Both the position numbers and the translations under genes were made by a program. Source: Marinisporobacter balticus (GTDB lineage Bacteria > Bacillota > Clostridia > Peptostreptococcales > Thermotaleaceae). Taken from it: DNA of 11,760 bases. Under the pieces are notes generated by a model. The model was not told the DNA's origin, searched no databases, and worked only from the letters and a program-made list of their open reading frames with translations. The DNA lies in contig NZ_SLWV01000049.1 of the NCBI RefSeq assembly GCF_004345705.1, positions 1-11,760 of the forward strand, in the 5' to 3' direction. Numbering within the stretch: the first letter of the stretch is position 1; each line of letters starts with the position of its first letter. This document shows positions 1 to 7,132 of the stretch, in pieces.

Positions 1-264
1 TTTCATATATAAATGAGCTCTAATGATAAAATTTATAGATTTTTAATGGATTGCATAAAAATTAAATTTTATACATTAGTTTCTGTGACTACTCAATTCT
101 TTTACAATATTTTCATTTCTATCTTTTTATAAAAAAATATTTTTTTATAAAAGCTCTCCTTATGTTCATCCGTACAAATTACTATTGGTGTAGCTTATAT
201 GTATAGGCTTGTTGTTGCTACATTTACAATGACTTCTAAAAAACCACAGTTCCTTAATCCATTA
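1..264. other. AT-rich non-coding region downstream of the lipase
   Basis: No credible gene is seen here on either strand. Reading on from the lipase stop, the frame meets a second stop (TAG TAA), then stays open for about 30 codons with no start and no recognisable protein. Two weak stem structures lie here: TGTAGC at 189-194 pairs with GCTACA at 217-222, and an all-A/T palindrome lies at 123-153. Neither is a classical GC stem followed by a T-run, so where transcription of the effector array ends is not clear from the sequence. Confidence 0.55.
123..153. repeat. A/T palindrome, possible weak terminator
   Basis: A 31-nt near-perfect inverted repeat: CTTTTTATAAAAAAA on the left and TTTTTTTATAAAAG on the right, around a two-base centre, with one extra T in the left arm. 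It lies about 110 bp past the lipase stop. The stem has no internal G-C pairs, so it would be a weak terminator. It could equally be a bent or easily melted DNA site. Confidence 0.4.
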
Positions 265-1950
265 CTAATTCCTGCATTTATTAAATTCGCCTATATTGAA
301 TTCCTCTATGTTAAATTCATCTATTCGCTTATTGGGATCACCAAAAACAGCTTCTTGTACTGTTATTTTATCTTCATAAAAAGTAAATTTAGATATATCC
401 TCTAAAATAGTGACTGCTCCATATTTAATTTCATCACAAGATTTCTTAAGCCAATCGTTCAAAAAATTATATAATTCATATATACTTTTTATACTATCTT
501 TAATATCTTTAATTTTATTTATTGATTCACTCCCTATATCGTATCCTAATCTTGTATATTGTTTGATTTTAGCAAAACAATCACGAAAAACCAGTTCATA
601 AAGCCCATCTAGCACATTATTTTCAATACTACTATCGACCAGATTCACTGTTATCGCATCATCCTTACCGATGTTGTCAAAAAATGTCGTCATAGAATGA
701 GATTCCAAACTTTTAAGTCCCTCACAATACAGTTTTACATAGTCTCCCATTTGTGAAAATTTATTTTTCATTGTTTCTTCTATATCACAGTTTAATTGTG
801 ATATGTCATAATATGGAATATCTATTGGTATCTCTTTATTAGATGCTGGATTGAATGTTGTAAAAGGACTATAATTAAAGCTACTATACCCAGGTAATGA
901 AACAGGATATGTTTTCTTATAGGATTCTAAATCTTTTATTTTGTTTAGATAGTTCTTTTCATTCTTGTCCATATATTCTTTAATAGATTTGGAAATCGCA
1001 CCCTTTACATATACCGTTTCACCCAGACTATATAGTGAATTACCTATCATCTCATTTTCATCAACAAAGTTTGTCATATTATATTCTTTTATAGGCTTAG
1101 AATTAGCGTCATCTTTAATTATAGGCAATATACCAGGGGCATTAAAAGTTACTGATCTTACATTGTGATCTGCTTTTTTATATGCCATATACTGTGAAAT
1201 TCCACCACCTAATGAATGTCCTGAAAATGATATTTTGTCATAATTCAACTTATTTTTCTTTATTACTTTGTCAACCCAATCCTCAGCATCTAGCATCTGT
1301 TGAGGGCTACTATTGAATATTTTATCTCTATGTTTTTTATCGATTTCACTTAATTGATCTAACAACTCATCGGTTTTTTTTAAAAAGTTTTTATCAGAAA
1401 TCTTTATATTCTTAATATCATCAGCTACATTAAGCATAGCATCAATAGGCATATCTGCTATTGCACCATCTGTTATTAAATCCTTTGACGCTGGACCTGT
1501 TTTCTGTGGATGCCCAGGTTCTGTTCCACGAAATGCAAATACTACTTCTTGTGTAGACTTTTTTCTATAAACTGTACAACACATTCCGCTTTCATACTCT
1601 TTCGTTCCATAATTGTTTTTGGCCTCCGGCGTGTCTTTATCCCAATTTCCATTCGTATAATCAATCATTTCCCAATCAGACATATTTCCACGTTTCCAAT
1701 ATTCTTTGCTCGCATCCTCACTATCATCATCTGCTTTGATCATAGCTTTAAAATCCTTATTAAATTGAGCCACTTCTTTGTCTCTCTTGTTTTTAGGTAC
1801 CCCTTGTAATTTTTTAGTTTTCTTTAGCCTTTCAGAATAATGAATGTCTGCAAGTGATTCATCTTTAGAATATTTAATATCACCCTTTTCAAGATTGCTA
1901 TATGCTAATTGAGATAAAATTAGATACTCTTTATCTGTTATACTACCCAT
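265..1950 (-). CDS. Class 3 lipase, putative secreted antibacterial effector
   Basis: A 561-residue alpha/beta-hydrolase of the lipase class 3 / Mbeg1-like (DUF2974) type. Visible motifs: an N-terminal helix TDKEYLILSQLAY (residues 5-17); an oxyanion-loop FAFRGTE (138-144); the nucleophile elbow GHSLGG with Ser246; a likely acid in NFVDENE (Asp297); and a likely catalytic His418 in SLESHSM. The expected reaction is hydrolysis of glycerolipid or phospholipid esters. There is no signal peptide, LXG or WXG segment, so export would need a carrier such as the neighbouring spike proteins. The ATG is preceded by AAGGGGG about 10 nt upstream and lies 24 bp after the adjacent lipoprotein gene. The C-terminus ends in a short EFNI-type repeat. 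It is the only intact copy; two upstream copies are N-terminal fragments. Fold and catalytic serine are clear. The Asp and His assignments, the substrate and the effector role are inferred. Confidence 0.85.
   Translation of the reverse strand: MGSITDKEYLILSQLAYSNLEKGDIKYSKDESLADIHYSERLKKTKKLQGVPKNKRDKEVAQFNKDFKAMIKADDDSEDASKEYWKRGNMSDWEMIDYTNGNWDKDTPEAKNNYGTKEYESGMCCTVYRKKSTQEVVFAFRGTEPGHPQKTGPASKDLITDGAIADMPIDAMLNVADDIKNIKISDKNFLKKTDELLDQLSEIDKKHRDKIFNSSPQQMLDAEDWVDKVIKKNKLNYDKISFSGHSLGGGISQYMAYKKADHNVRSVTFNAPGILPIIKDDANSKPIKEYNMTNFVDENEMIGNSLYSLGETVYVKGAISKSIKEYMDKNEKNYLNKIKDLESYKKTYPVSLPGYSSFNYSPFTTFNPASNKEIPIDIPYYDISQLNCDIEETMKNKFSQMGDYVKLYCEGLKSLESHSMTTFFDNIGKDDAITVNLVDSSIENNVLDGLYELVFRDCFAKIKQYTRLGYDIGSESINKIKDIKDSIKSIYELYNFLNDWLKKSCDEIKYGAVTILEDISKFTFYEDKITVQEAVFGDPNKRIDEFNIEEFNIGEFNKCRN
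274..318 (-). repeat. Three 15-bp tandem repeats in the lipase 3' end
   Basis: Three consecutive 15-nt units, each beginning GAATT(T/C)AA, encode EFNIE, EFNIG and EFNKC immediately before the lipase stop. They look like a small slippage expansion and resemble a pentapeptide-like tail. Effect on the enzyme is unknown. Confidence 0.6.
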
Positions 1951-1974
1951 GGCTTAATTCCCCCTTTATGCATA

Positions 1975-2856
1975 TCATTGATGGCTGTTTTTTATTAGCA
2001 ATGCTTCATCCGTTTTAAAAATTGGTTTACCTACTTCTCTAACAAAATATTGAATTAAATCTTTTTCATCCTTTACTTGTAAAAAATATTTCTTAGCAAA
2101 CCCAAACTCACATTTGCTTTCTTTTTCATATTCTTCATCATGATAATCTATTATGCTTTGATTTATAAATGCTCTCACTCCATATTTATCAATGTAAGGT
2201 CTTGATATCTTTTCAAAAGATTCATCATGATAATCTACATATAGAGAGTATCTCATATCAAAGTTTTCTTCTATATACTCAATAACTGGTAAAATACACT
2301 TTGATTCGTCTAGTACATTTTCTTGACATAAATCTTTAAATTGTGCACAATATATTAGAATTCTACTTGTTGAATCCTTCTTAAAATCTTCATGGTACAG
2401 CTTTAATGCTTCCTCAAAGGTAGGTATTTTTCCCCTTATTTTTTCTTCATACAATATATCTGGGATAGATATGTCTATATAAAAATCAACATCTTCTCCA
2501 AATGATTTTTTTATAACAGGTGTTATGATTTTTTCAAATTCTTTTTCCCAAGCTGTACTTACATACCCATCATACAAACTGTTGTTCAGCTCAAATACTA
2601 CTTCTGGACGGTCTTTTGGATGAATTTTATATTGGTATCCCCATGCACCATTTTCATTTGAATAAAAATCCTGATTTACTATAACAAATTCTTCATCATA
2701 TTTCTCATTCAGATACGCTATCATTTCTTGTCTGTATTCCTCTTTTTCCTTTTCTGTAGGTTCTCCTATACAACCAGATATGAATACAGCCACTAGCATT
2801 ATTATGCATATAAAGTATAGAAATCTTCTCTTTTTTACAGTTCGTAGTTTCACCAT
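1975..2856 (-). CDS. Putative lipase-immunity lipoprotein, copy 3
   Basis: A 293-residue predicted lipoprotein: basic start, hydrophobic stretch, and a lipobox ending ISGC, with the lipidated Cys at residue 29. After processing it should sit on the outer face of the cytoplasmic membrane. The mature part is charged and rich in Glu, Lys, Tyr and Phe, and I do not recognise the family. It is the third of three tandem paralogues and the one next to the intact lipase, 24 bp upstream of its ATG, so it is the best candidate for the cognate immunity protein. Residues 95-164 are identical to both other copies. The C-terminal part differs, including a six-residue deletion near residues 232-245. The ATG overlaps the end of the upstream lipase fragment by 7 nt, and the ribosome binding site (GGGAGG) lies inside that fragment. 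The immunity role rests on position and localisation only. Confidence 0.75.
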   Translation of the reverse strand: MVKLRTVKKRRFLYFICIIMLVAVFISGCIGEPTEKEKEEYRQEMIAYLNEKYDEEFVIVNQDFYSNENGAWGYQYKIHPKDRPEVVFELNNSLYDGYVSTAWEKEFEKIITPVIKKSFGEDVDFYIDISIPDILYEEKIRGKIPTFEEALKLYHEDFKKDSTSRILIYCAQFKDLCQENVLDESKCILPVIEYIEENFDMRYSLYVDYHDESFEKISRPYIDKYGVRAFINQSIIDYHDEEYEKESKCEFGFAKKYFLQVKDEKDLIQYFVREVGKPIFKTDEALLIKNSHQ

Positions 2857-3152
2857 GATTTCTCAAACGCCTCCCAATCAGACATATTTCCACGTTCCCA
2901 ATATTCTTTGCTCGCATCCTTACGATCATCATCTGCTTTGATCATAGCTTTAAAATCCTTATTAAATTGAGCCACTTCTTTGTCTCTCTTGTTTTTAGGT
3001 ACACGTTGTAATTTTTTGGTTTCTTCTAGTCTTTCAGAATAAGTAATGTCTACTAATGATTCATTTTGAGATTTATTAATATCACCATCTTTAAGATTGA
3101 TGTATGATAATTGAGATAAAATTAGATACTCTTTATCTGTTATACTTCCCAT
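2850..3152 (-). pseudogene. Truncated lipase N-terminus, copy 2 (100 codons)
   Basis: The first 94 codons match the intact lipase (MGSITDKEYLILSQL start; PKNKRDKEVAQFN; YWERGNMSDWE). They then switch abruptly to AFEKSW and stop within the start of the next lipoprotein gene. The RGTE loop, nucleophile elbow and all catalytic residues are missing, so it cannot be a lipase. No lipase sequence continues in any frame, so this is a deletion/fusion junction, not a frameshift. It keeps its own ATG and a strong G-rich ribosome binding site (GGGGGG about 8 nt upstream) and has no internal stop or indel. It may therefore be translated and serve as a leader that couples translation to copy 3 of the lipoprotein, or yield a 100-residue peptide. 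Residues 17-38 differ from the other copies. Confidence 0.8.
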
Positions 3153-3176
3153 GGCTTAACCCCCCTTTTATGCATA

Positions 3177-4076
3177 TCATTGATGACTGCTTTCTGTTGG
3201 CAATACTTCATCCTTTTTAAAAATTGGTTTACCTACTTCTTTTACAAAATATCGAATTAAATCTTCTGAATCATTTACTTGTAAAAAGTATTTCTTAACA
3301 AAATCAAACCCACATTTAATTTCTTTTTCATAACCATCATCATAGTTTTTATGCTTCTCTGGATAATAGATTCTTCCTGCATTCTTAAATCCTAGTACTC
3401 CATATCTATCAATATAAAGCCTTGATAATTTTTCAAAAGACTCGTCATAGTAGTCTATAAATAGACAATATTTAATACCAAAGTTTTCTTCTATATACTC
3501 AATAACTGGTAAAAAACATTTTGCTTCCTCTAATACATTTTGTTGGGATAAGTCTTTGAACCTGACGCCAGATATCATAATGCTACTTGTTGAATCCTTC
3601 TTAAAATCTTCATGATACAGCTTTAATGCTTCCTCAAAGGTAGGTATTTTTCCCCTTATTTTTTCTTCATACAATATATCTGGAATAGATATGTCTATAT
3701 AAAAATCAACATCTTCTCCAAATGATTTTTTTATAACAGGTGTTATAATTTTTTCAAATTCTTTTTCCCAAGCTGTACTTACATACCCATCATACATTCT
3801 GTTGTTCATCTCAAATACTACTTCTGGACGGTCTTTCGGATAAATTTTACAGTGGTATCCCCATGCACCATTTTCATTTGAATGAAAATCCTGATTTACT
3901 ATAACAAATTCTTCATCATATTTCTCATTCAGATACGCTATCATCTCTTGTCTGTATTCCTCTTTTTCCTTTTCTGTAGGCTCTCCTATACAACCAGATA
4001 TCAATACAGCCACTAGCATTATTATGCATATAAAGTATAGGATTCTTATCTTTTTTACAGTTCGTAGTTTCAGCAT
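3177..4076 (-). CDS. Putative lipase-immunity lipoprotein, copy 2
   Basis: A 299-residue paralogue of its two neighbours, with the same signal and lipobox (LISGC, Cys29) and the same mature architecture. In the first 164 residues it differs from copy 1 at only three positions, all near residues 75-79. Over the remaining 135 residues about 27 positions differ, mostly single substitutions without indels. The start overlaps the end of the upstream lipase fragment by 7 nt. A truncated lipase copy follows after 24 bp. With no intact lipase directly beside it, it is either an extra dose of the same immunity or an orphan immunity protein tuned to lipase variants made by other strains. Function is inferred; the family is unrecognised. 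Confidence 0.72.
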   Translation of the reverse strand: MLKLRTVKKIRILYFICIIMLVAVLISGCIGEPTEKEKEEYRQEMIAYLNEKYDEEFVIVNQDFHSNENGAWGYHCKIYPKDRPEVVFEMNNRMYDGYVSTAWEKEFEKIITPVIKKSFGEDVDFYIDISIPDILYEEKIRGKIPTFEEALKLYHEDFKKDSTSSIMISGVRFKDLSQQNVLEEAKCFLPVIEYIEENFGIKYCLFIDYYDESFEKLSRLYIDRYGVLGFKNAGRIYYPEKHKNYDDGYEKEIKCGFDFVKKYFLQVNDSEDLIRYFVKEVGKPIFKKDEVLPTESSHQ

Positions 4077-4372
4077 GATTTCTCAAACGCCTCCCAATCA
4101 GATATATTTCCACATTCCCAATATTCTTTGCTCGCATCCTTACGGTCATCATCGGCTTTGATCATAGCTTTAAAATCCTCATTAAATTGAGACACTTCTT
4201 TGTCTCTCTTGTTTTTAGGTACACGTTGTAATTTTTTTGTTTCCTCTAGTCTTTCAGCATAAGGAATGTCTGCTAGTGATTTATGTTGAGAATCTCCAAT
4301 GTCCTTATTTTTAAGATTGGTATATGCTAATTGAGATAAAATTAGGTACTCTTTATCGGTTATACTACCCAT
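4070..4372 (-). pseudogene. Truncated lipase N-terminus, copy 1 (100 codons)
   Basis: The first of the two lipase fragments. Residues 1-94 align without gaps to the intact lipase. The reading then changes to AFEKSC and a stop that overlaps the start of lipoprotein copy 2 by 7 nt. The catalytic core is absent. Its ATG follows AAGGGGGAAGTAAGAT, so the translation signal is intact. It shares RLEETKKLQRVP and DRKDASKEYW with the other fragment, where the full lipase has different residues, so the two fragments are closer to each other than to the intact gene. Its residues 17-38 form a distinct variant (for example KNKDIGDSQHKS). It may act as a translated leader or as a recombination reservoir. 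Confidence 0.8.
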
Positions 4373-4396
4373 ATCTTACTTCCCCCTTTATGCACA

Positions 4397-5296
4397 TCAT
4401 TGATGACTTTTTTCTGTTGTCATTGCTTCATCCGTTTTAAAAATTGGTTTACCTACTTCTCTAACAAAATATTGAATTAAATCTTCTGAATCATTTACTT
4501 GTAAAAAATATTTTTTAACAAAACCAAACCCACATATACTTTCTTTTTCATAGCCCTCATCATAGTTTTTATGCTTCTCAGGATAATATATTCTTCCTGC
4601 ATTATCAAATCCTTCTACTCCATATCTATCAATATAAGGTCTTGATATCTTTTCAAAAGATTCATCATAGTAGTCTACATATAGAGAGTATCTAATATCA
4701 AAATTTTCTTCTATATACTCAATAATGGGTAATATATATTTCGCTTCCTCTAATACATTTTGTTGAGATAAGTCTTTAAACCGTGCACAAGATATTAAAA
4801 TTCTACTTGTTGAATCCTTCTTAAAATCCTCATGATACAGCTTTAATGCTTCCTCAAAGGTAGGTATTTTTCCCCTTATTTTTTCTTCATACAATATATC
4901 TGGAATAGATATGTCTATATAAAAATCAACATCTTCTCCAAATGATTTTTTTATAACAGGTGTTATAATTTTTTCAAATTCTTTTTCCCAAGCTGTACTT
5001 ACATACCCATCATACATTCTGTTGTTCATCTCAAATACTACTTCTGGACGGTCTTTTGGATGAATTTTATATTGGTATCCCCATGCACCATTTTCATTTG
5101 AATGAAAATCCTGATTTACTATAACAAATTCTTCATCATATTTCTCATTCAGATACGCTATCATTTCTTGTCTGTATTCCTCTTTTTCCTTTTCTGTAGG
5201 CTCTCCTATACAACCAGATATCAATACAGCCACTAGCATTATTATGCATATAAAGTATAGGATTCTTATCTTTTTTACAGTTCGTAGTTTTAGCAT
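4397..5296 (-). CDS. Putative lipase-immunity lipoprotein, copy 1
   Basis: A 299-residue predicted lipoprotein (Cys29 in LISGC), first gene of the effector array and the only copy whose leader is not a lipase fragment. The ATG follows AAGGAG at 11 nt. A 153-bp spacer separates it from the second spike gene, and that spacer contains a promoter-like sequence, so this copy and the array behind it may be transcribed independently of the spike cassette. It would sit on the outside of the cytoplasmic membrane, where an incoming phospholipase would act. Tandem lipase-immunity genes have a precedent: the Pseudomonas aeruginosa type VI phospholipase PldB is encoded with three tandem immunity genes. 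The sequence family here is not one I recognise, so the immunity call is contextual. Confidence 0.74.
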   Translation of the reverse strand: MLKLRTVKKIRILYFICIIMLVAVLISGCIGEPTEKEKEEYRQEMIAYLNEKYDEEFVIVNQDFHSNENGAWGYQYKIHPKDRPEVVFEMNNRMYDGYVSTAWEKEFEKIITPVIKKSFGEDVDFYIDISIPDILYEEKIRGKIPTFEEALKLYHEDFKKDSTSRILISCARFKDLSQQNVLEEAKYILPIIEYIEENFDIRYSLYVDYYDESFEKISRPYIDRYGVEGFDNAGRIYYPEKHKNYDEGYEKESICGFGFVKKYFLQVNDSEDLIQYFVREVGKPIFKTDEAMTTEKSHQ

Positions 5297-5379
5297 GATT
5301 TCTCAAACTCCTTATATATTTAAAAAGATTTTAGAAAAAACAATGAAACAAGATAATAGTCACCCTATAACTTGCTCCA

Positions 5380-5407
5380 TTTATACAATAGTACATAAAA
5401 AGACAAA
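5380..5407 (-). promoter_or_regulatory. Candidate sigma-A-type promoter for the effector array
   Basis: On the minus strand, TTTGTC (5407-5402) and TATAAA (5385-5380) are separated by 16 bp, and TG directly precedes the -10 box. It lies about 85 bp upstream of the first lipoprotein start, in the only sizeable gap between the spike cassette and the immunity-lipase array. The -35 match is moderate. In AT-rich DNA such matches occur by chance, so this is a candidate only. Confidence 0.4.
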
Positions 5408-5424
5408 CAAAGTTTCGTACTATT
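5387..5424. repeat. Inverted repeat overlapping the candidate promoter
   Basis: AATAGTAC (5387-5394) and GTACTATT (5417-5424) are perfect 8-bp inverted copies 22 bp apart. One arm falls between the putative -10 and -35 boxes, the other just upstream of -35. That layout would suit a two-site operator. Alternatively, the RNA could form a stem-loop after the spike gene. No regulator is encoded in the window. Confidence 0.4.
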
Positions 5425-5449
5425 AATTGTCCGTTTAACTATTTACTGA

Positions 5450-7117
5450 TTATTTTAACTTTTTAAGAAGTACTTTTGATCCAGTAGAAAGAGCTACTCC
5501 TCCTATTGTCATTGCCATGGTACCAAAACCTAATTTCACTTCATCACGACTCAATTTATCTTTTGATTTTTCATTATGCTCTGCTATTAGTTCTTTATCA
5601 TTTTGGGCACTTTCCTCAGATAATGATTCTTGTTTGCTAGACAACTTTTCTGGTGTGGCATTTATTTTTACAAAATTCCCTTTTATATGAGTTTCATCTG
5701 TCATATTAATACTATGACCAATGTCTTTATTTCTTGTAATGATAAAGTTTTCTTTTGCAGACATTTTTATGTTTTTAGGTCTTACTGGCTCTCCCTCAAC
5801 ATCTGGTGGAAGTTCTCTTACCCCAAAGTTTATATTATTAGCCGCTTTTAGTGTAATGTTTTTTCCTTTAATATTTATATCACCGCTTTTTTTGAGCATC
5901 ATACTAATCGCCTTTGCATCATCTACTGCAAAGCTTATATCCTTTGGTGTGATTTTCATCTCACTTCCTGTGGTATTTGAAAATGACTTATGATCAGGAT
6001 TAATTGTTCTATGGTGGTATTTTTCATTACTTCCTGCTATTCTTACCGCATGAATTGCAATAGCATCTTTCTCATCATTTGTTGGAAAATAAATGTGTAC
6101 TTTACTTTCTTCTACAGGCATACAATACCAAGCACTGCTCTCAAGTGCATAGGTGAAAAACTTATTATTGGGTCTTTTTATATAAGTATCATCTATTTGA
6201 AAATGTACTCTTACACTATTTCCCCTTCTTTCTTTCACAATAGAAGGAAGAGACATGCCAAATATTTTCGGATTTGTAGTATATATACTTCGTACACCTT
6301 TATATACTTGGAGCTTATATACATACTTAATATCTTCTTTATAGGTATGTATAAATACTCCTGTCACTTGACATCTTACATTGTTAAATATGACTTCTTC
6401 TCCTAAATAAAGTCTTATATTCGTTTCAATTTCCCAAGATGTATAGTCTTGTGTCATAAGCTTTTCTCTGGAGATATTTATATCTTTGTTGTATTTTTCT
6501 AGGTCTTTTGAAATAATATAATCTTTTTTATGAATCTCTATGTTATTATTTAGTCTTGGTAATCCAAAGTACATCCTTCCAAAATTTGCACCTGCATCGG
6601 GTAATAACAATGCTTCAAAGTGGGTTGCAAGCCTTTTAATAAAAGCCCAGTCTGTTTCTTCATACTGGAGTAAAAAATGATCGATCTTTTGATTTTTTGT
6701 TACCATATCTTGAAAGTCTTTTTTAGGATAGGTTGATAATACATTCTTTATAACTTCTTTATAGGTAAGATCTAAGTCACAAAATGTACGACTATTTTTT
6801 TTAATATCAAAGTCCTGGGTAAAAGATATACATGAAAGTTCTAATACATGAAGTTTTCCATGATAATCCATCTTTACATTAATAATTTTCCCTTGAAAAA
6901 TGGGAACTTCCCTCTTTATGTGTCTGTTGTATTCCTTTACCACAACTTTGGTGCCTATTACCGGTTGATTGATATATTCAAGTATTTTATCTTCTTCTAC
7001 TAAAACCTTTAAATTTAGACGGATATGTTCATTGATCTTCTGTTCTAATGCCATATATTCTACTTGCAAAATATCATATGGCAAGTCTATTTTAAATCCT
7101 TTATAAGTAACTAACAC
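5450..7117 (-). CDS. VgrG/phage late control gpD-type spike protein with C-terminal tail
   Basis: A 555-residue spike protein. Residues 1-280 carry the gp27-like ring domain with the hallmark LLQYEETDWAFIKRLATHF (149-167). Residues 285-362 form the OB-fold region (GMSLPSIVKE; AWYCMPVEESKVHIYFP). Residues 387-488 are a beta-rich stem with repeated INIKGKNITLKAANNI-like strands. Residues 489-528 form a charged, Glu/Ser/Lys-rich segment, and 529-549 a Gly/Ala-rich hydrophobic tail (GFGTMAMTIGGVALS) before LKKLK. Such proteins form the trimeric hub under the spike tip of contractile injection systems. The start is GTG at 7117, after a GGGGGAGAGGG ribosome binding site and 15 bp from the PAAR-like gene. 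The tail is absent from the other spike in the window; it may dock the lipase, or be the stub of a once-fused effector domain. Family is confident; cargo is inferred. Confidence 0.85.
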   Translation of the reverse strand: MLVTYKGFKIDLPYDILQVEYMALEQKINEHIRLNLKVLVEEDKILEYINQPVIGTKVVVKEYNRHIKREVPIFQGKIINVKMDYHGKLHVLELSCISFTQDFDIKKNSRTFCDLDLTYKEVIKNVLSTYPKKDFQDMVTKNQKIDHFLLQYEETDWAFIKRLATHFEALLLPDAGANFGRMYFGLPRLNNNIEIHKKDYIISKDLEKYNKDINISREKLMTQDYTSWEIETNIRLYLGEEVIFNNVRCQVTGVFIHTYKEDIKYVYKLQVYKGVRSIYTTNPKIFGMSLPSIVKERRGNSVRVHFQIDDTYIKRPNNKFFTYALESSAWYCMPVEESKVHIYFPTNDEKDAIAIHAVRIAGSNEKYHHRTINPDHKSFSNTTGSEMKITPKDISFAVDDAKAISMMLKKSGDINIKGKNITLKAANNINFGVRELPPDVEGEPVRPKNIKMSAKENFIITRNKDIGHSINMTDETHIKGNFVKINATPEKLSSKQESLSEESAQNDKELIAEHNEKSKDKLSRDEVKLGFGTMAMTIGGVALSTGSKVLLKKLK

Positions 7118-7132
7118 ACCCTCTCCCCCTTA

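Larger units (their letters stand above)
1672..5307 (-). repeat. Tandem array: three immunity + lipase-N-terminus units
   Basis: Three direct repeats of about 1.2 kb follow one another: 5307-4088 and 4087-2868 (1220 bp each) and 2867-1672 (1196 bp, shorter because the lipoprotein lost six codons). Each unit starts at the shared TTTGAGAAATC just before a lipoprotein ATG, runs through that gene, and ends near lipase codon 94. In the last unit the lipase continues to full length. In the first two the lipase is joined directly to the leader of the next lipoprotein gene. The common part at the breakpoint is GATTGGGA. This is what repeated unequal tandem duplication of one ancestral immunity-lipase pair would leave. 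No transposase or target-site duplication is visible. Confidence 0.9.

Noticed and set aside
170..264. Extension of the lipase beyond its stop
   Set aside because: Two stops in a row (TAG TAA) end the frame. The 30 open codons that follow have no start or recognisable similarity to the rest of the protein.
265..1950. Type VII (LXG/WXG) effector
   Set aside because: The lipase N-terminus lacks an LXG domain and no WXG100-like small gene lies upstream. Neighbours are spike and PAAR-like proteins instead.
2705..4152. Two similar 75-codon minus-strand frames spanning the fragment-lipoprotein junctions (2705-2932 and 3925-4152)
   Set aside because: They recur only because the repeat unit recurs. 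They are out of frame with both flanking genes and match no recognisable protein pattern.
2850..4372. Frameshift as the explanation for the short lipases
   Set aside because: After codon 94 no frame continues with lipase sequence; the DNA passes directly into the next lipoprotein leader. This is a junction, not a frameshift or sequencing error.
1672..5307. CRISPR array or transposon as the source of the repeats
   Set aside because: Units are 1.2 kb coding repeats with no short repeat-spacer pattern, no transposase, no terminal inverted repeats and no target duplications.
5990..6406. 138-codon open frame on the plus strand
   Set aside because: It lies wholly inside the second spike gene on the opposite strand, has no ribosome binding site, and reads as low-complexity hydrophobic sequence. 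It is a shadow of the AT-rich coding strand, as are the other plus-strand frames.
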